A DNA stretch of 64,000 nucleotides from positions 28,222,267-28,286,266 of the forward strand of contig OY540809.1 of the NCBI GenBank assembly GCA_961205875.1, in the 5' to 3' direction. Below, piece after piece: positions 1-12,689 of this stretch. Under the pieces are notes generated by a model. That model was not told the origin of the DNA. It saw only the letters and a program-made list of their open reading frames with translations, and searched no databases. The position numbers and the translations under genes were made by a program. Source of the stretch: Sialis fuliginosa (Eukaryota > Arthropoda > Insecta > Megaloptera > Sialidae). Position 1 is the first letter of the stretch, and every line of letters starts with the position of its first letter.

Positions 1-586
1 TAAAACCATAAAATATATCGCATTACTAAAATACTTGAAATTCACAAAAACATTCTTCTGAATATTGACGGCAATAATTCTCGTCATCTTACCCCCACAC
101 ATGCTAATGCACATCTTACGTTTGGTGAACAATATGAAGCGACGATAGAATGAGATAACAGGTAACTTATTAATTGGAAAACTTATCTGTTCGCTCTTAT
201 CTGTATTTAATTTCATTTCCGCACATCAGATTTCGTACATCTTCTCAAGAATTATGTCAGAACCTATCACTGTCTTACACGAAATCAATGTCGGAAATAT
301 TTTGTCAGAGCGATTTAACTTGAATCTGGTATTATTTTATCATTAAAGTTGTTTATAGAGATTTTCAAATATGTGCATAATGGAGATGATATGTTATTGT
401 AAATATAATATATCTTTATTTAATTTACATACATCTGTATAACATAGGGTTGTCAACTTTGAAAAGCCTCAAAAAATAATATTGCAAATTTAAGATTTAA
501 GAGAATGGGACAGACAAGGTCAACGCAATTTTATAGTGACACGATGGCGAAGCAATAATATTTATATTTGTCATTATTTGCGAATA
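1..586. other. AT-rich intergenic DNA, no gene seen
   Basis: No reading frame with coding character, no terminal repeats and no RNA gene could be recognised. It ends at the TATA flank of the foldback element that follows. Confidence 0.5.
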
Positions 587-588
587 TA

Positions 589-1775
589 CAGGATGATTCA
601 GCACTGTCGTGCCAAACTTGAACGGTACATCGAGAAAAATATTTTAAGCCAAAAACATTATAAAAACATATGTCCGGAAATTTGTCATGAGGGGGCTACA
701 CCGCTACAGCCCTCTAAAGATTTTACTCAAAATTAGTTTTTATTTAATATCTTGAGAACCTATTGTGTCATAGTTATGAAATTTGATACAGGGTTTAGTA
801 TTAATAAGTGTTATATATATCCAGTAACAATCAATAGTAATTTTGACCAGGGTTGTATGGGCCCAAGAGGCCCGTCGATTTTTATCCAGTATTTTTTGTT
901 CTTCAATTTTTTCCTTAGTTAAAAATTTGAATAAGACTGTATGAGACAAAATACACAAAAATATACTTTGCTCATTTATCATAGGATAAACCGTTTACGA
1001 GCAATATCGATGCAAAAGAAAGCATGCAGAATTTTACTTAATATGGATGCTTCAAATGAAACAAAATAAATTTATATTTCTGTTCTTGATTAAAGGTAAG
1101 AAAAAAGTTCATGTACATATATCACCTAATACGTGTCCTATTAGACCTATAGCCAGTTCTATTAATGTTGCAAGTAATTTACTAACATAATAACTAGAAA
1201 GCGATACTTAAAATAACTATTTTTTGGTAAGGATGAATTTTTGGAGGTATATTTTTATTATCTTTTTGTCTTAGTTTTTATCATAGAACAAGAGTATAAA
1301 AATATTTTTTGTAATTTGAAGCATCCGTATTACGTAAAATTCTGCATCCTTTCTTTTGCATCCATATTTCTCGTAAACGGTTTATCCTATGATAAATGAG
1401 CAAAGTATATTTTTGTGTATTTTGTGCCATACAATCTTATTCGAATATCTAATTCAGGAAAAAATTAAAGAACAAAAAAATACTAGATAAAAATCGATGG
1501 GCCCACTGGCCCCATACAGCCCTGATCTAAATTATAATTGTTCAATACTGGAAATCGATAACACTTATTAATACTAAACCCTGTATCAAATTTCATAACT
1601 TTAGCATAATGGGGTCTCCAGATATTAAATAAAAACTAATTTTGAATAAAATCTTTGGAGGACTGTAGCCCCCTTACGAAAAATTTCCGGACACATGTTC
1701 ATAGAATGTTTTTTGCTTAAAATATGTCTCTTAATTTACTGTTCAAGTTTAGCACGACAGCACTGAATCATCCTG
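589..1775. mobile_element. TA-flanked foldback element (mariner-like ends), family A
   Basis: The left arm (589-1058) and right arm (1314-1775) are diverged reverse complements of about 465 bp around a 255-bp centre. The ends read CAGGATGATTCAG and CTGAATCATCCTG and each is flanked by TATA, which fits a TA target duplication as made by Tc1/mariner-type transposases. No transposase frame is present, so it would be non-autonomous. Arm sequence recurs at 20514, 45431 and 56164, and the terminal CAGGATGA also at 23292. Superfamily assignment rests only on the TA flank and terminal sequence. Confidence 0.8.
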
Positions 1776-1912
1776 TATACATATACATATGTAATAACAA
1801 TAGTGGTTTTCAGTTTTAAATTTTGGTTTTAATAATATATATGAGAAGTAATTTATTCTATGTTTCATATCTTTCTTTATTTCATTTTGTTATACACAAC
1901 AATCTTACAAAT

Positions 1913-2336
1913 AAGGTATTGGTACCAGTCTTAGATCATACCCGAATTTTGACTTCTTTCATATATCATATCATATGTATATACAATAATATACATATAT
2001 ATATTATCATAGCATCTGCTATACATGGTTTCAAATTTTACAATTCTTTATTTTATAACTTTGTGTCGTAGTACTTATCATTCTTTAATAATTAGCAAGT
2101 GTCCATCAGTGGATGCCTATTACTGATTTTACTTTATCCATTACTGGAGAAAAAACAAAAAAAATAAAAGGTTATATTTAAAGAAAACTATATTTGCGGA
2201 CTTTGGGTAATTAAATTGATTTAATAAAAGCGTACTTGTTTTATTAGTAACATGAGAATTACAAAAAAGAAGCCCATCAATCCTAAAAAACAGTATACCT
2301 TACTCTTAAAGGATCCAAGACTGGTATCAGTACCTT
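1913..2336. mobile_element. Small MITE with about 25-bp terminal inverted repeats
   Basis: AAGGTATTGGTACCAGTCTT at the left is matched, inverted, by AAGACTGGTATCAGTACCTT at the right. The flanks TTACAAAT (1905-1912) and ATACAAAT (2337-2344) agree at 7 of 8 positions, as expected for an old 8-bp target duplication. The inside is AT-rich with no coding potential. The ends do not match a transposon family I can name; the 8-bp duplication only suggests hAT-like mobilisation. Confidence 0.5.
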
Positions 2337-2344
2337 ATACAAAT

Positions 2345-3390
2345 TATTATCAGAACTATGGTTCTTAGGGATTTGAAATATCGGTTACAGATGTCGATTC
2401 GGGAAGAAGAAAATGATAAATTAAAAACAAAAATAAATAGCGAAAAATCTGTGTCTGGCTCCTAAATAACGACTAGAAATAATTAAAGTTAATTTTATAC
2501 TTATTAATTATTTTCGTATTTTTTGACAAAAAACTTTTATAAAGAACAAAAAAAATACATCTGAACTGAAATATCTTAAAAATAAGGAAGAAATGTGTCC
2601 TATTTCAGTTTGTGAAAGGGTAAGGACAGATGATCCCCAGAAAGGACTGTTCTTTCCAAATAAGGTCAGTTTGCAACCCTTGTCTTACTTTATGTGATTT
2701 AAAAGTATTCCCTTTCTTCTTAATATTTTTTCGTTAACATTCAGTTGTTATTGTAAATACCTAAATATTTTTTTGACTAAATCATCGAAAATGAAATGCC
2801 AAAAAAATATTTTTTTTTATAACTTACATAAATACTATATATAAAATTTTAATCATACCGGCCACATAGATACTTTTTCCGTTCTTCTTGATGTTTTTCC
2901 CACATAATTTTATTAACAAGGAAACATTAACTTATCGGACCTGTCGGTTTTTAATTATGGCTGTGTCTGCAAATACTGTGAACAAAATTAATTATTTTGT
3001 TTTGTGATGATCACTTCTTGTTTATCGGGTTCGAATCTACATCGATTATTCTCGTTAGTTTCCTTTATCACGTTGCTTGTATACGAATACACTACACATT
3101 ACACACAGGTATAGTAAAAAAAAGCAGTATGATGTGAACAGGTGTCTATATGGCTCCCTAGCGGTGTTAATATAATTTATGTATCTAAACTTAACTCATA
3201 AATATCCATCTTACTTAATAAAGAATGGACCTTTATATTTTAAATTTTATGTTCATATTTATACAACAAATAAGTATCTTTTTAATAATATTTATTGAAA
3301 AAAGCTTTCATTCTTATTCAACCTGTTTGTAGTGCCGATAAGGCTAGAGTGAGATCATAAATGTTTAGGTATATTATTTTTATTCATATT
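2345..3390. other. Intergenic, no gene seen
   Basis: AT-rich sequence with homopolymer runs and no supported feature. Confidence 0.45.
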
Positions 3391-3965
3391 CAGGCTTATA
3401 GACTCGGGAATTACAGAACCGATTTCAATGCGGTTTTCACCAATAGTTAGATAATTTTATGAAAACCTAAGATTTAACATCAAAAGACTAAAAAAATCTT
3501 CATCAAGTCGTGTTTTGTTTCAGAGCATACAACTGTCATTTACTATAGATATATAAAAACATAATACCATGGCAGACAGAATTCTATAATTTACGGTTTC
3601 AATATTTTTTAATTGAGGTCACTATGATCACGTCTATTTCAAATATTTTGTCGAGCATGAAAATATAATTTTACACGCGCTTCTCAGTAACTACTGAATG
3701 GATTTTATTCCGGTTTTCACTAATGGATTGATTAGGTTAATGTGTATAATTTGTGGATATTTTAAATTTCATAAAGTCGAATAAAAAACAATAATTCGCG
3801 GTGAACCGTGTGTTGTGAGCATGTTCCGTGGACAAGTAGGGTGAGTTTGTTGGATGGGCATGTTGGATGAATAGTGTTTCACGAGGAAGGTTTTCGTGTA
3901 TAATTTTTTGATATTAACCCGGTTATCACCGGGTCCAATGCGCTGGTATTTATGATACTAAAGTA
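3391..3965 (+). repeat. Dispersed repeat family R1, copy 1
   Basis: This stretch is similar over most of its length to 27766-28530 (+). Its second half also resembles 17835-18045 and 29331-29625. Shared landmarks are TTCACCAATAGTTAGATAAT, TCTCAGTAACTACTGAA, GCGGTGAACCGTGTGTTGTG and a 3' end GGGTCCAATGCGCT. The fixed 3' end and ragged 5' extent suggest a Helitron-like or short retroposon-like element, but no hairpin or poly(A) tail settles the class. Confidence 0.6.
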
Positions 3966-4028
3966 TATTACCAAAACAAAAGGGAGTTAAAAGTAGAGAT
4001 GATGTACCTGTTTGTTTTCTATTTTAAG

Positions 4029-4656
4029 CAGGGACTTGAACCTGAACCCGAACCGTAAACCCGAAAAAACACGTATTTTTCAATAACCTGAATCCGAACC
4101 GAACCACTATATCTCAAAGTCAACGAACCTGAATCTGAACCCGAACCTTTTCATGGATAACCGGTAACCATATATTTTTAAAAGGTTCAATAAATTATTT
4201 TTAATATTTTAATATTTTCCTCCAATAATTTTTAAAAGAGATTATAAAATGTGCTAATATTGGAAATCTGTGTGAATTTTATGGTATGATGTGATTTCTC
4301 AAGTCAACTACTGAAATTTACATATTTTTATTTTATTTTTTAATTCTATAACTGAATTACATTTGAATTTGCAAAAAAAATCTGAAAAATAGAGATTCCA
4401 ATCTTAAAAATGTAATTTTATTTTTTCCCTTTTTTCTAGCAATATTTTAATGGCTATTAATGTTTTTTTCTTTTTCAGAAAATGTTTTAATGTTAATTTA
4501 ATTTTTTTTCGAACAAAATAATTTTCTTTCAATTACAAACTTGAACCCGAACCTGAACCCTAAAAAAATGGTTTTTGAACATAAATTGTTTGCGCTATGC
4601 TGAACACAAACCCGAACCGAAATTTATGTTTGAATCGGAACCGGTTCAAGTCCCTG
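4029..4656. mobile_element. hAT-type MITE with GAACC-rich interior
   Basis: The terminal inverted repeats are CAGGGACTTGAACC (left) and GGTTCAAGTCCCTG (right), of the CAGGG class usual for hAT transposons. The flanks TATTTTAAG and TATTGTTAG agree at 7 of 9 positions if one base is allowed outside the right end. Both subterminal regions carry loose repeats of GAACC(T/C)GAA and CCCGAACC, which may be transposase-binding clusters (inference). No coding capacity. Confidence 0.7.
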
Positions 4657-4663
4657 TATTGTT

Positions 4664-5040
4664 AGTTTTAAACCTTAGTTAAAATATTTGAGTGCATTGG
4701 AATGACTTCGCCACTTTAATCAAATACGATACTTAATTCAAAAATACGACACGTTACTACAAACAAATAATCAAACATAAAATGCAATAGAAGAGAGCAA
4801 TGAGTAGATGTATAAGAGAAAGATGGATAAGTAGCACATGCGTATAAGTTAATTACGAATTTAGATTAGGTGTCGATGCATCAGCTGTTGTGTGTTCCGT
4901 GATTTTATACGCTTTATGCGTTAAAATAATACGTTTGATTATTAATTTAATTCGTTTAGCTTTATTTATTTAAATCGTATGATTAATTAAATCAAAAGAA
5001 ACTCACTTCAACCGGGTGCTTATGTGGGTGAGACACACAC
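4664..5040. other. Intergenic, no gene seen
   Basis: AT-rich; no supported feature. Confidence 0.4.
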
Positions 5041-5043
5041 CAC

Positions 5044-5660
5044 TTTAGAGTTTCAAAGAAACCCTATTAATCTCACTTTGTTGTCCGTCCTTTTCAGTCA
5101 AAGTAAAATATCTCATAAACTATATTAGCTAGAAACTTGAAATTTTTACTGAACATGTAAAATGATGCCCTCTAGTAAAAGATGTGCACATTTTTTGAAA
5201 AATAATTTTTTAGGGGGATGCTAAGAGGGTAAAGCTAGGTAAAAAAAAATTATACCAAGGCATGTGGCATGTCAACCAAACCAGTGAAATTTGACCCTCT
5301 TTCTTATTTTTTTCTAAATCAAAAATGGCGCTTGCAAAGGGCTTTAAAGCAAATAAAAAAAAATTGTATACCAAGGTGTGTGGGGTGTCAAAATGTAGAT
5401 CTAAATCAGTAGAATTTGACCCTATTTTTTATTTTTTCTAACGCAAAAATGGCGCCTGTAACTCTAACTCGGAAACTAGCTCAAAAAATCTAGAAAAATT
5501 TGATAACGAGGCTACTAAAGTCAACAATATCATTTTAAATTTTGAAATAATAAGCAGGGGCATCATAGATTTTTGTATTTTTATTTTCATATCTAAGCAT
5601 GTGGAGTGTAGAAATGTAGATCTCAATTAGTAGACTATGACCCTTTTTTTAACTCAAAAA
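5044..5660 (+). repeat. Dispersed repeat family R2, copy 1
   Basis: It starts with an AAACCCTATTAATCTCAC block followed by TTTGTTGTCCGTCC and is matched in inverse orientation by 27160-27755. Shared internal landmarks include AACTTGAAATTTTTACTGAA, a GTGTGGGGTGTCAAAATG block and two pieces ending in TGACCCT. The internal pieces are themselves repeated, giving a degenerate tandem layout. A third block with similar start (GTTCTGTAG...CCGTCCGTCC) lies at 56745. Class unknown. Confidence 0.6.
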
Positions 5661-5664
5661 TATA

Positions 5665-6112
5665 CCTGATAGTGGCTATAAACAGTCCACATAGTACGTA
5701 CATCGGAACCCTTATCCTTAGGCCTTATGGCATACACCTGTGTATGTCTTAAGCGATTTAAAAAAAATTATATTGAAAATATTTATTTTTATTTAATACG
5801 GCCCGTGATATATTTGTATGTATTTGGGACGGGAACAAATTAAATAATCTATACTGTTGTGTGGATTTTCACGATAAACACAGACGCAGTAGTGTGAAAT
5901 CCAAACAAAATAAAGCAAACACCACTATGTACTTACCATTAATATATAAATCATATGTGGATACGCACAAACAGAAAAATCTGGTACAATACACATAGGT
6001 ACTAAATATTCCTATGAATTTTATATAAGTAATAATATTACACATGTTTTAAAAATCAATACTCAACTATTTATTATAGCTACATATTACGTAAAAGAGC
6101 CGTTATTTTTGA
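5665..6112. other. Intergenic, no gene seen
   Basis: AT-rich; no supported feature. Confidence 0.4.
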
Positions 6113-6116
6113 TAGT

Positions 6117-7547
6117 ACACCGAGAGAAAAATCATAATAATTTTTATACAGAAAATCTTAGAAAAATTACTGTGCTCTCTTATAATGCGTGCGCAGTCGA
6201 CGATAATAGTAAAAAAATATATACGTCCATATAAAAATTATTTAAGTAAGAAGTAAAAATTATCAGTGATTGCTTTATAAAAATTGCTTTTCTAGCACGG
6301 TAAAAATTGCTATCCTAGCAAGAAAGAAAGAAAGGTAAAAACAATAAAAAGCAATTTCATTTTAAGAAAGTTATCGATTTATTTATATAATATACATTAT
6401 TTTGAATTTTTTAATTAATAATAGTTTACAAATATAGTTGTAGAACAATTTACATAAAGATATGACAACCAATACATGTGCAAAGAAACCAATTCACAGA
6501 ACTACTTATTTTATTAATTTTATGTAAACTGTTGTAACCTGATGAGTGGTGCACACGTATAATAACACTTTATTATTATAATCACTTTATTAATTAGTTA
6601 ATACAAATACAAATGCATTTATTAATACTGTAAGAACCCTTATTGAACCTTACGTACTCTTGTCTTACGGCTTACATACGAATACATGTACAGATGCTTT
6701 CACACTGTATATTTGACAAGTGTACCAACTTACCACTTTGATACATAAACTATATACAATATTATACAATTTACTTTTAATCTTTGAAAATTCATTAAAA
6801 AATCAATAAATCGATTATACTTAAAGTAATCACGACAAATTAAATATAAAATAACGTATTTTCAATATCAAAAATCTAAACTAACTTATATCTGTCAAAA
6901 CTTATTTTACAAATAAAACTTCTAAAAAATATAATACTTTAAAATCACGATAACATAGAAAAATATCTTTAAAATAGAAAACACTTCACAATTACAATAT
7001 GTACTTTAAAAACAAATATACATTTCAAATATGTAGCTGTCAACTTTGCTTATACACGATTATATATCGAAGATACCCGACCGTATCCGACCGATCTAGA
7101 CATGATGCGTATGATTTTTAGAGAATAGTTTTACAAACAAACTAAAACCATACATACATCTCCACGATTAACAGTTAATGAGATATTACTTTTTTAGATA
7201 TCTTCTGTCTTTTTCTTTCTTTCTGCTTTTACGAGATAGCTTTGAACAAATTATAAAACAGAATGGTAAAATATATTAGACCGCCTAAGATTTTACGACA
7301 ACTTAAATAGTAATTTTTTTAAGAAAAACCATTAAAAAATGCAAATTTGTCGAGATTGGGACTTTTTACTGTGCTGTTTTACAAATTTCGCTGGGCTGTA
7401 TTTTAAAAAATAATATTGTGTCCTTCACATTTTTTATTTAGAATTTTAATTTTTCTTATTTTACCGTATAAAATTGACCATATTCGACTTTCGCACATCG
7501 TTTATAGTGCAGAGCACAGTAATTGTTCTAAGTTTTTTCTCTCCGTG
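6117..7547. mobile_element. Non-autonomous element with TACAC(C/G)GAGAGAAAA ends
   Basis: TACACCGAGAGAAAAA (left, from 6115) is matched by TTTTTCTCTCCGTGTA (right, to 7549) with one difference. TA at both outer edges may be the target duplication. The right subterminal region also repeats GCACAGTAAT against ATTACTGTGC near 6166-6175, extending the inverted symmetry. There is no transposase frame in the 1.4-kb interior, which includes an (AAAG) run near 6325. Family not named. Confidence 0.55.
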
Positions 7548-7552
7548 TAGGG

Positions 7553-8690
7553 CAAGTCATCAAAATATTTATTGATTTGTTTTTCAATATCATTTTATAT
7601 AATAATTAATTTGTTATCATTTAATATATTTAACGTCACTATATTATATTATTATACATGTGAAGCTTATTTCCAAAAGATCTCTTGTTCATCCACTTAA
7701 GTTTATATACATATGTAGGTATATATACAATGTATTCTATTTCGTAAAGACTTTAATTTGTTATATTTAAAATAAACTATTAATCTCAAGCTAAAAAAGT
7801 TTTATCTCATTAGAAACAGTAAGGTATTCGATGAATGTTCGTAATGATTGTATTTTAGATACAGAATATGAAATTTTAATAAAAACTAAAAGTATAAACA
7901 ATATAAAATTGAAACAAAAAAAGAATAACCAAATATATGTTTTAAAATACATAGCTATTTACGCTGGAAAAAGTTAATTAAACTTACGAGTAGAAAATCT
8001 GACAAAATACCAACTAAAAAACACGCTAATAAGTATTTACAGAGATTATATCACACCGAGGAAGAGTTAGTTTAAATAATTAAATAATTTCTACTAATTA
8101 ACAATAAAAACTTCATCCAGGTTTATTCTAAGTAGCAATTTCTAAACAAAACACATATTAAGTTGATATAAAACAATTCCACAAATACTGAGTCAAGCAT
8201 TTTACAGATATAATTAATTATTCACAAGCTTGCTCAAAAATCCTCTGCTAAAATTTGTACACGAGCGGCCCTAGAAAGCTGTCCTAATTAAATATTGACA
8301 GTTGGTTCATTTTCTCTTTGCTGTTTCTAGAAATTCCCTTAGATGTGGCTATGTTCAAAAGAATATCTTACGTACACTTACTTATTCAATATCATTTATT
8401 GTTTATTGTTCAACACTATTTTTGTATTCCAATGCAGACTTTTTAAAATTTCATTATGTTTTTAAAGTTTTAACAAAAACTTTGCTACTTAATTACTCAA
8501 ATGGGATGATTGTTTTCCGAGAAAATTTAACAGAAAATTCAATTAATATTAAATCAAACATTATTTATTTAAAGACGTTTACAAATGGAAGACATTAAAT
8601 TACCAGTACTATCCAACAAATTTTTTACAATGTCACTAAAAATGTCCTTTTATTAGATTAACAGGGTAACATGAATAAAATCATCCATAC
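7553..8690. other. Intergenic, no gene seen
   Basis: AT-rich. An open frame at 8302-8598 has composition typical of chance AT-rich frames and no recognisable domain. Confidence 0.4.
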
Positions 8691-8698
8691 TTCTATAC

Positions 8699-9085
8699 AG
8701 TACTAATCGTACTAATATTATAAATTCAAAAGTGTGTCTGTCTCTCTTTTTTGTTACATTTTCACCGCAAAAGCACTGAACCGATCTTGATGAAATTTGG
8801 CATCTTGAGGAAGGACATAGCCTACTTTGTATCCCAAAAAATGTATTATATAAAAAATGGGTGTGACATTTGTACGCATTATACATAGGTTATCCTTTTT
8901 TGACGTAGACATCTAGCGTGTAAATGCGAAACTAAAACCTGTTTTATCGATTATAATCATAACAGAAATCTGTATTACCTAACCTTCTTCTTCTTCATGG
9001 GTTTTATGCCAAGTGAATTTTCTCAATTTCAGCTCCGACCTTACCTAAATTCCGCACAAACGAAGTCGCGGTTAACAACTATTAG
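8699..9085 (+). mobile_element. Helitron-like non-autonomous repeat, copy 1
   Basis: It opens with TACTAATATTATAAATTC and a GTCTGTCTCTC stretch, has the internal sentence ACCGATCTTGATGAAATTTGG, and closes with ACGAAGTCGCGGTTAACAAC plus TATTAG. This order matches repeats common in insect genomes that are usually classed as non-autonomous Helitrons (recalled, not searched). No target duplication is seen, as expected for Helitrons. A second, 3'-truncated copy is at 26799. Confidence 0.55.
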
Positions 9086-9089
9086 GTTA

Positions 9090-9918
9090 TATATACTAAA
9101 TCTGAGTTATAATTATACATATATTAGTGTGGTAAAACTGAAGAATATACGGGTACTACGTCACAACTGTCAAAATTCACGTATACAATTATTCAGAATA
9201 GAGTCGATGCTCTAATAATATACAAGTTAACTGCCCTTATTTAAGTTGGTAAGTTTCTGTTAGGTAAAAAAACGGGGATCCAATCTCCGCCGGAACGAAC
9301 TGTATTTAATTAAATAATTTAGTCAAATAAAAATTCCTAAATATTACAGAATACATATAGATACAGCATGAATCTATTCTAACACATCAACAGTGATTTT
9401 TGAAATTTGTGGCGTGATGCCCACATATTCTTAATGTATAATATATATGTATATAATTAATATATGTATAATATATTTAAATTTCATTATCTACAATTTT
9501 TATTATTATAATTTTTTGGCCGATGCGCCGATTATTAGAAAATTACGAAAAAACAAACGTTGACTATCGTTTAAGGGTCTTTTTTGACGAAAATTACACT
9601 CGTAAAAGGTAGAACTTTTCGGCAATTTATTTTTGTAGTATTTACGAGTATGTAAAATAAATATCAATACTTTACAAAAAATCACACGTCTGTTTTCGAG
9701 CTAATTATACATTCGCCATTTTGAATTTGTAAATTTTTAACCTTAAATTCATAATTAGCAACATCAAAAACTATATAGGTCGTATTTTATTATTAAAGTA
9801 TTTATTATTAAAGTTATGTAAACTTTGAATTTTTTTTTAACTAAAAAAAATCGAAGATTGCGAAGGTTCCTCAAAAAAGTGGTACTGAGTTCCGAGGTTT
9901 CTCATTTTGTTTATATTT
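9090..9918. other. Intergenic, no gene seen
   Basis: AT-rich sequence up to the TTAA flank of the piggyBac-like element. Part of it (9520-9780) reads like old repeat DNA, but no second copy was found here. Confidence 0.4.
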
Positions 9919-10440
9919 TTAACCCTAAAGTAAGCGCACTATGAGCATTTTGCCGCCTTCGATAAAAACCGAAATTATTTTTGTTCACCACTAACGTAAG
10001 CATCATTTTTGTATTATTATTAATTTTTTTTTATATGTTTAAAATATTACTGTTTTATTTAATAAATTTATTATTACACATATATTAGTATAGTATAAGT
10101 ACATACACAAACATACATGAGAGATTTTCTCTTTTAATAATGTTTTTTTGCTCATGTCACTCATGTAAGTTTGAGTTACAAAAAATATATATCAGAATAT
10201 ATGTAATACAATTTATTGCACACTTCCAACCTTCCTGTAATGTAATTTATAGTACTAAATACAGTATTTTTCTATCTATCTTATCTATCTAACATATTAC
10301 TGTTTTTTATTGATTTTGTGTCTGTTTTAACATAAATATTATATAAACTAAAAAAAATTAGACATTCCCGTGTCAATAGTAAAAAAATAATAAAGAGACG
10401 TATTAATAACTTCCTAGTTGGAAAAATTGTCTGATTTCAA

Positions 10441-11050
10441 AGAAACTGGTTGACAGAGCTTAGAGGACAGTGTCTCTGGAAGTGACATAGCTAATAAACA
10501 TAGTCAGCATGATACAGATACATAACCGTCGGCGGTAGATTTTGACAAGGAGGTGTCATCTGCATCACGAGAACAACCGACGGCTGCACCACCTGCACCT
10601 TTGGTATCATCCCAATGACCATCTCGCTGAGGTATGATGTCTACTGTATCCATCACCATGCCACAATAAGTCGAATGTGGTCAATGAGGTTATTTTATTT
10701 TGTTTTGAATATCGCAACCGTAAATAGTCAGATCATTTTCAAAGCAAATACAAACCACTTGATGTTACGACGACTGTATTTGAAAGAGATCTCACTAGCC
10801 CTAGCTAAGCCAAGGCACATATAAACAGAAGATCTTGCCTCGAGACATTAAGGAATCAAATTACTCGTTTTGTATCGCCAGAGGACCGACCATTACCTTC
10901 AGGGAGGGAAGGAGTATGTGCAATATGTTCATCAAAGGAAAATAGGATGGCCAAAAAAAGGATGAAATGTTTGTTCAAAGTTACTATGCGATGAACATTG
11001 TATGTACAGTCGCCTGCATTAATGGTCTTGCAGTTTGTATTCATTTTCGT
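10441..11050 (+). pseudogene. piggyBac-like transposase, broken remnant
   Basis: Pieces of a piggyBac transposase remain in different frames. At 10465-10520 an acidic, Ser/Asp-rich stretch resembles the N-terminal region. At 10660-10822 the frame includes RLFYFVLNIATVNSQII and then LYLKEISLALAKP, matching the segment after the last catalytic Asp and the following helix of the family. At 10887-10991 it reads RPLPSGREGVCAICSSK, with a CxxC and a later Cys, as in the C-terminal cysteine-rich domain; a TGA interrupts it at 10992. The catalytic DDD core is absent, since only about 100 bp separate the N- and C-terminal pieces. Such a protein would cut and paste DNA at TTAA, but this copy cannot. 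Confidence 0.7.
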
Positions 11051-11708
11051 TTATCACAAACTTAGTTGGCTCCTCCCATTTGATTATTATAATATTTAAA
11101 TCATTTCTCCATGTATCAAACAAAGACAGATATTTTGAAATTCATTTGCTAGATAAAGAACTACTCTTCGTTTATAGTACTCATACATATTTGTGCAATT
11201 AAATTATTATGTAATCTATTGAAAAGTGTATACGTAAATTTTGTGACAATAAATATTTGATATTCCGAATTTTAGTATTTAAATATATTAAACTTGATAG
11301 AAAAAGATAACCGATGATGTTTGCCTTTAAATTTGGAATATGTTGTAAGCAATTGTAGCCTTTAGGGTGCCAGACGAGTTCTGCTGGCGACTGTACATAT
11401 TCAGGGTTGGCAAAAACCCGGGTTTTTTAAAAAAAGCCCAGCCCACCGGGTTTTATTGGGTTTTATTACCGGGTTTTTTTGGGTTTTATTTAGTAACATA
11501 TACATAAGGTATAATATATTATTTACATTTTTGTTATATAGTAATATTCAATAAAAATAAATATTTTGTACCACTTAGAATTATGAATGGCAGGCAGAGT
11601 TACGTTAGCAATTTTAATATTATTTTTATTTTATTTATATTATTTTGAGTTAAATAATGTGTTTAGATTTTACGAACGCAAAATTTTTTATTTGAATTTT
11701 AATTGTTT

Positions 11709-12331
11709 AAAGGACCCCGCAGTCTTTGAAACCAACTGGAAAATATTCTCTAAATCATCCCGATTAAAATCGATATAGTACAGGACATTTTGAACAAAGA
11801 AATTAATTTTTATGTATCGTTTTGTTTATTTAATTTCTAGATTTTTATGTTGTTAAAGTTTGCAAGTTCTAGCAAATTGTTTTATGGATTATAATAAAGT
11901 TTTTATAAAACATTTTAAGGTATGTGTAGTGCCGTCAGCGCCAGCTACTAGTGATAGTATTAAAAATATTAAATTGTAAAATAAAAACAATAGAAAATTA
12001 GTTGTCATAAAAATATAACTTTGATTTGTAACACACTTATGGGACACCTTATATAAATATAACTATTTTAAAAATATGCTGCTTGTCTAGCCTGACAATT
12101 TTTGTATTTAAAGTTTTCTTCCATTTGTTATAATAAATTAAATATTGAACTTGGGAAATCCTGTACTATATCGATTTTTTTATTGCAGTATTAGGTACAA
12201 AACAGCTTTTTGCGCGAGACCTCGGGAACTTAGGCGGTTGCGACCATTGAGACTTTTAATCGGGATGATTTAGAGAATATTTTCCAGTTGGTTTCAAAGA
12301 GATTTCCCTATCAAAAACTGCGGAGTCCTTT
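11709..12331. mobile_element. Foldback insert within the hAT element
   Basis: The left arm (11709-11785) reappears inverted at 12160-12331 in two blocks. The first pairs AAGGACCCCGCAGT with the right-end GCGGAGTCCTT and continues through AACTGGAAAATATTCTCTAA. The second pairs TCGATATAGTACAGGA with TCCTGTACTATATCGA. The right arm holds about 75 extra bases between the blocks. It has no coding content and lies upstream of the surviving transposase part. Confidence 0.55.
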
Positions 12332-12689
12332 ATTTGTATGTATATTATTTACTGGTTATAGTTACCATACTTTTAAAATTTGTTTGCTAATTGTTGTGCA
12401 AAATTTAATAATTTTTTTTTTACATATTCTATGTTTTTATTTAAATAGCTCTGATATGTATGTGTGTTTAATTTATATGGATAGGCACTTTCTACTTGTT
12501 ATAATTATTATAATTTAAAATTACATATTTTTAACAATCAAAATTAAAATAAAATATTTTGCTACACGTGTTGTGTTCTTGCATTCATAACAGTCTTTAA
12601 TCTTCGCGTCTCGTGCTTGTATCAACTATCGATAGCTTATTTTGTAAAATACTGTGTTTTAATAAAACTACTGAAGTATAATAGACTGA

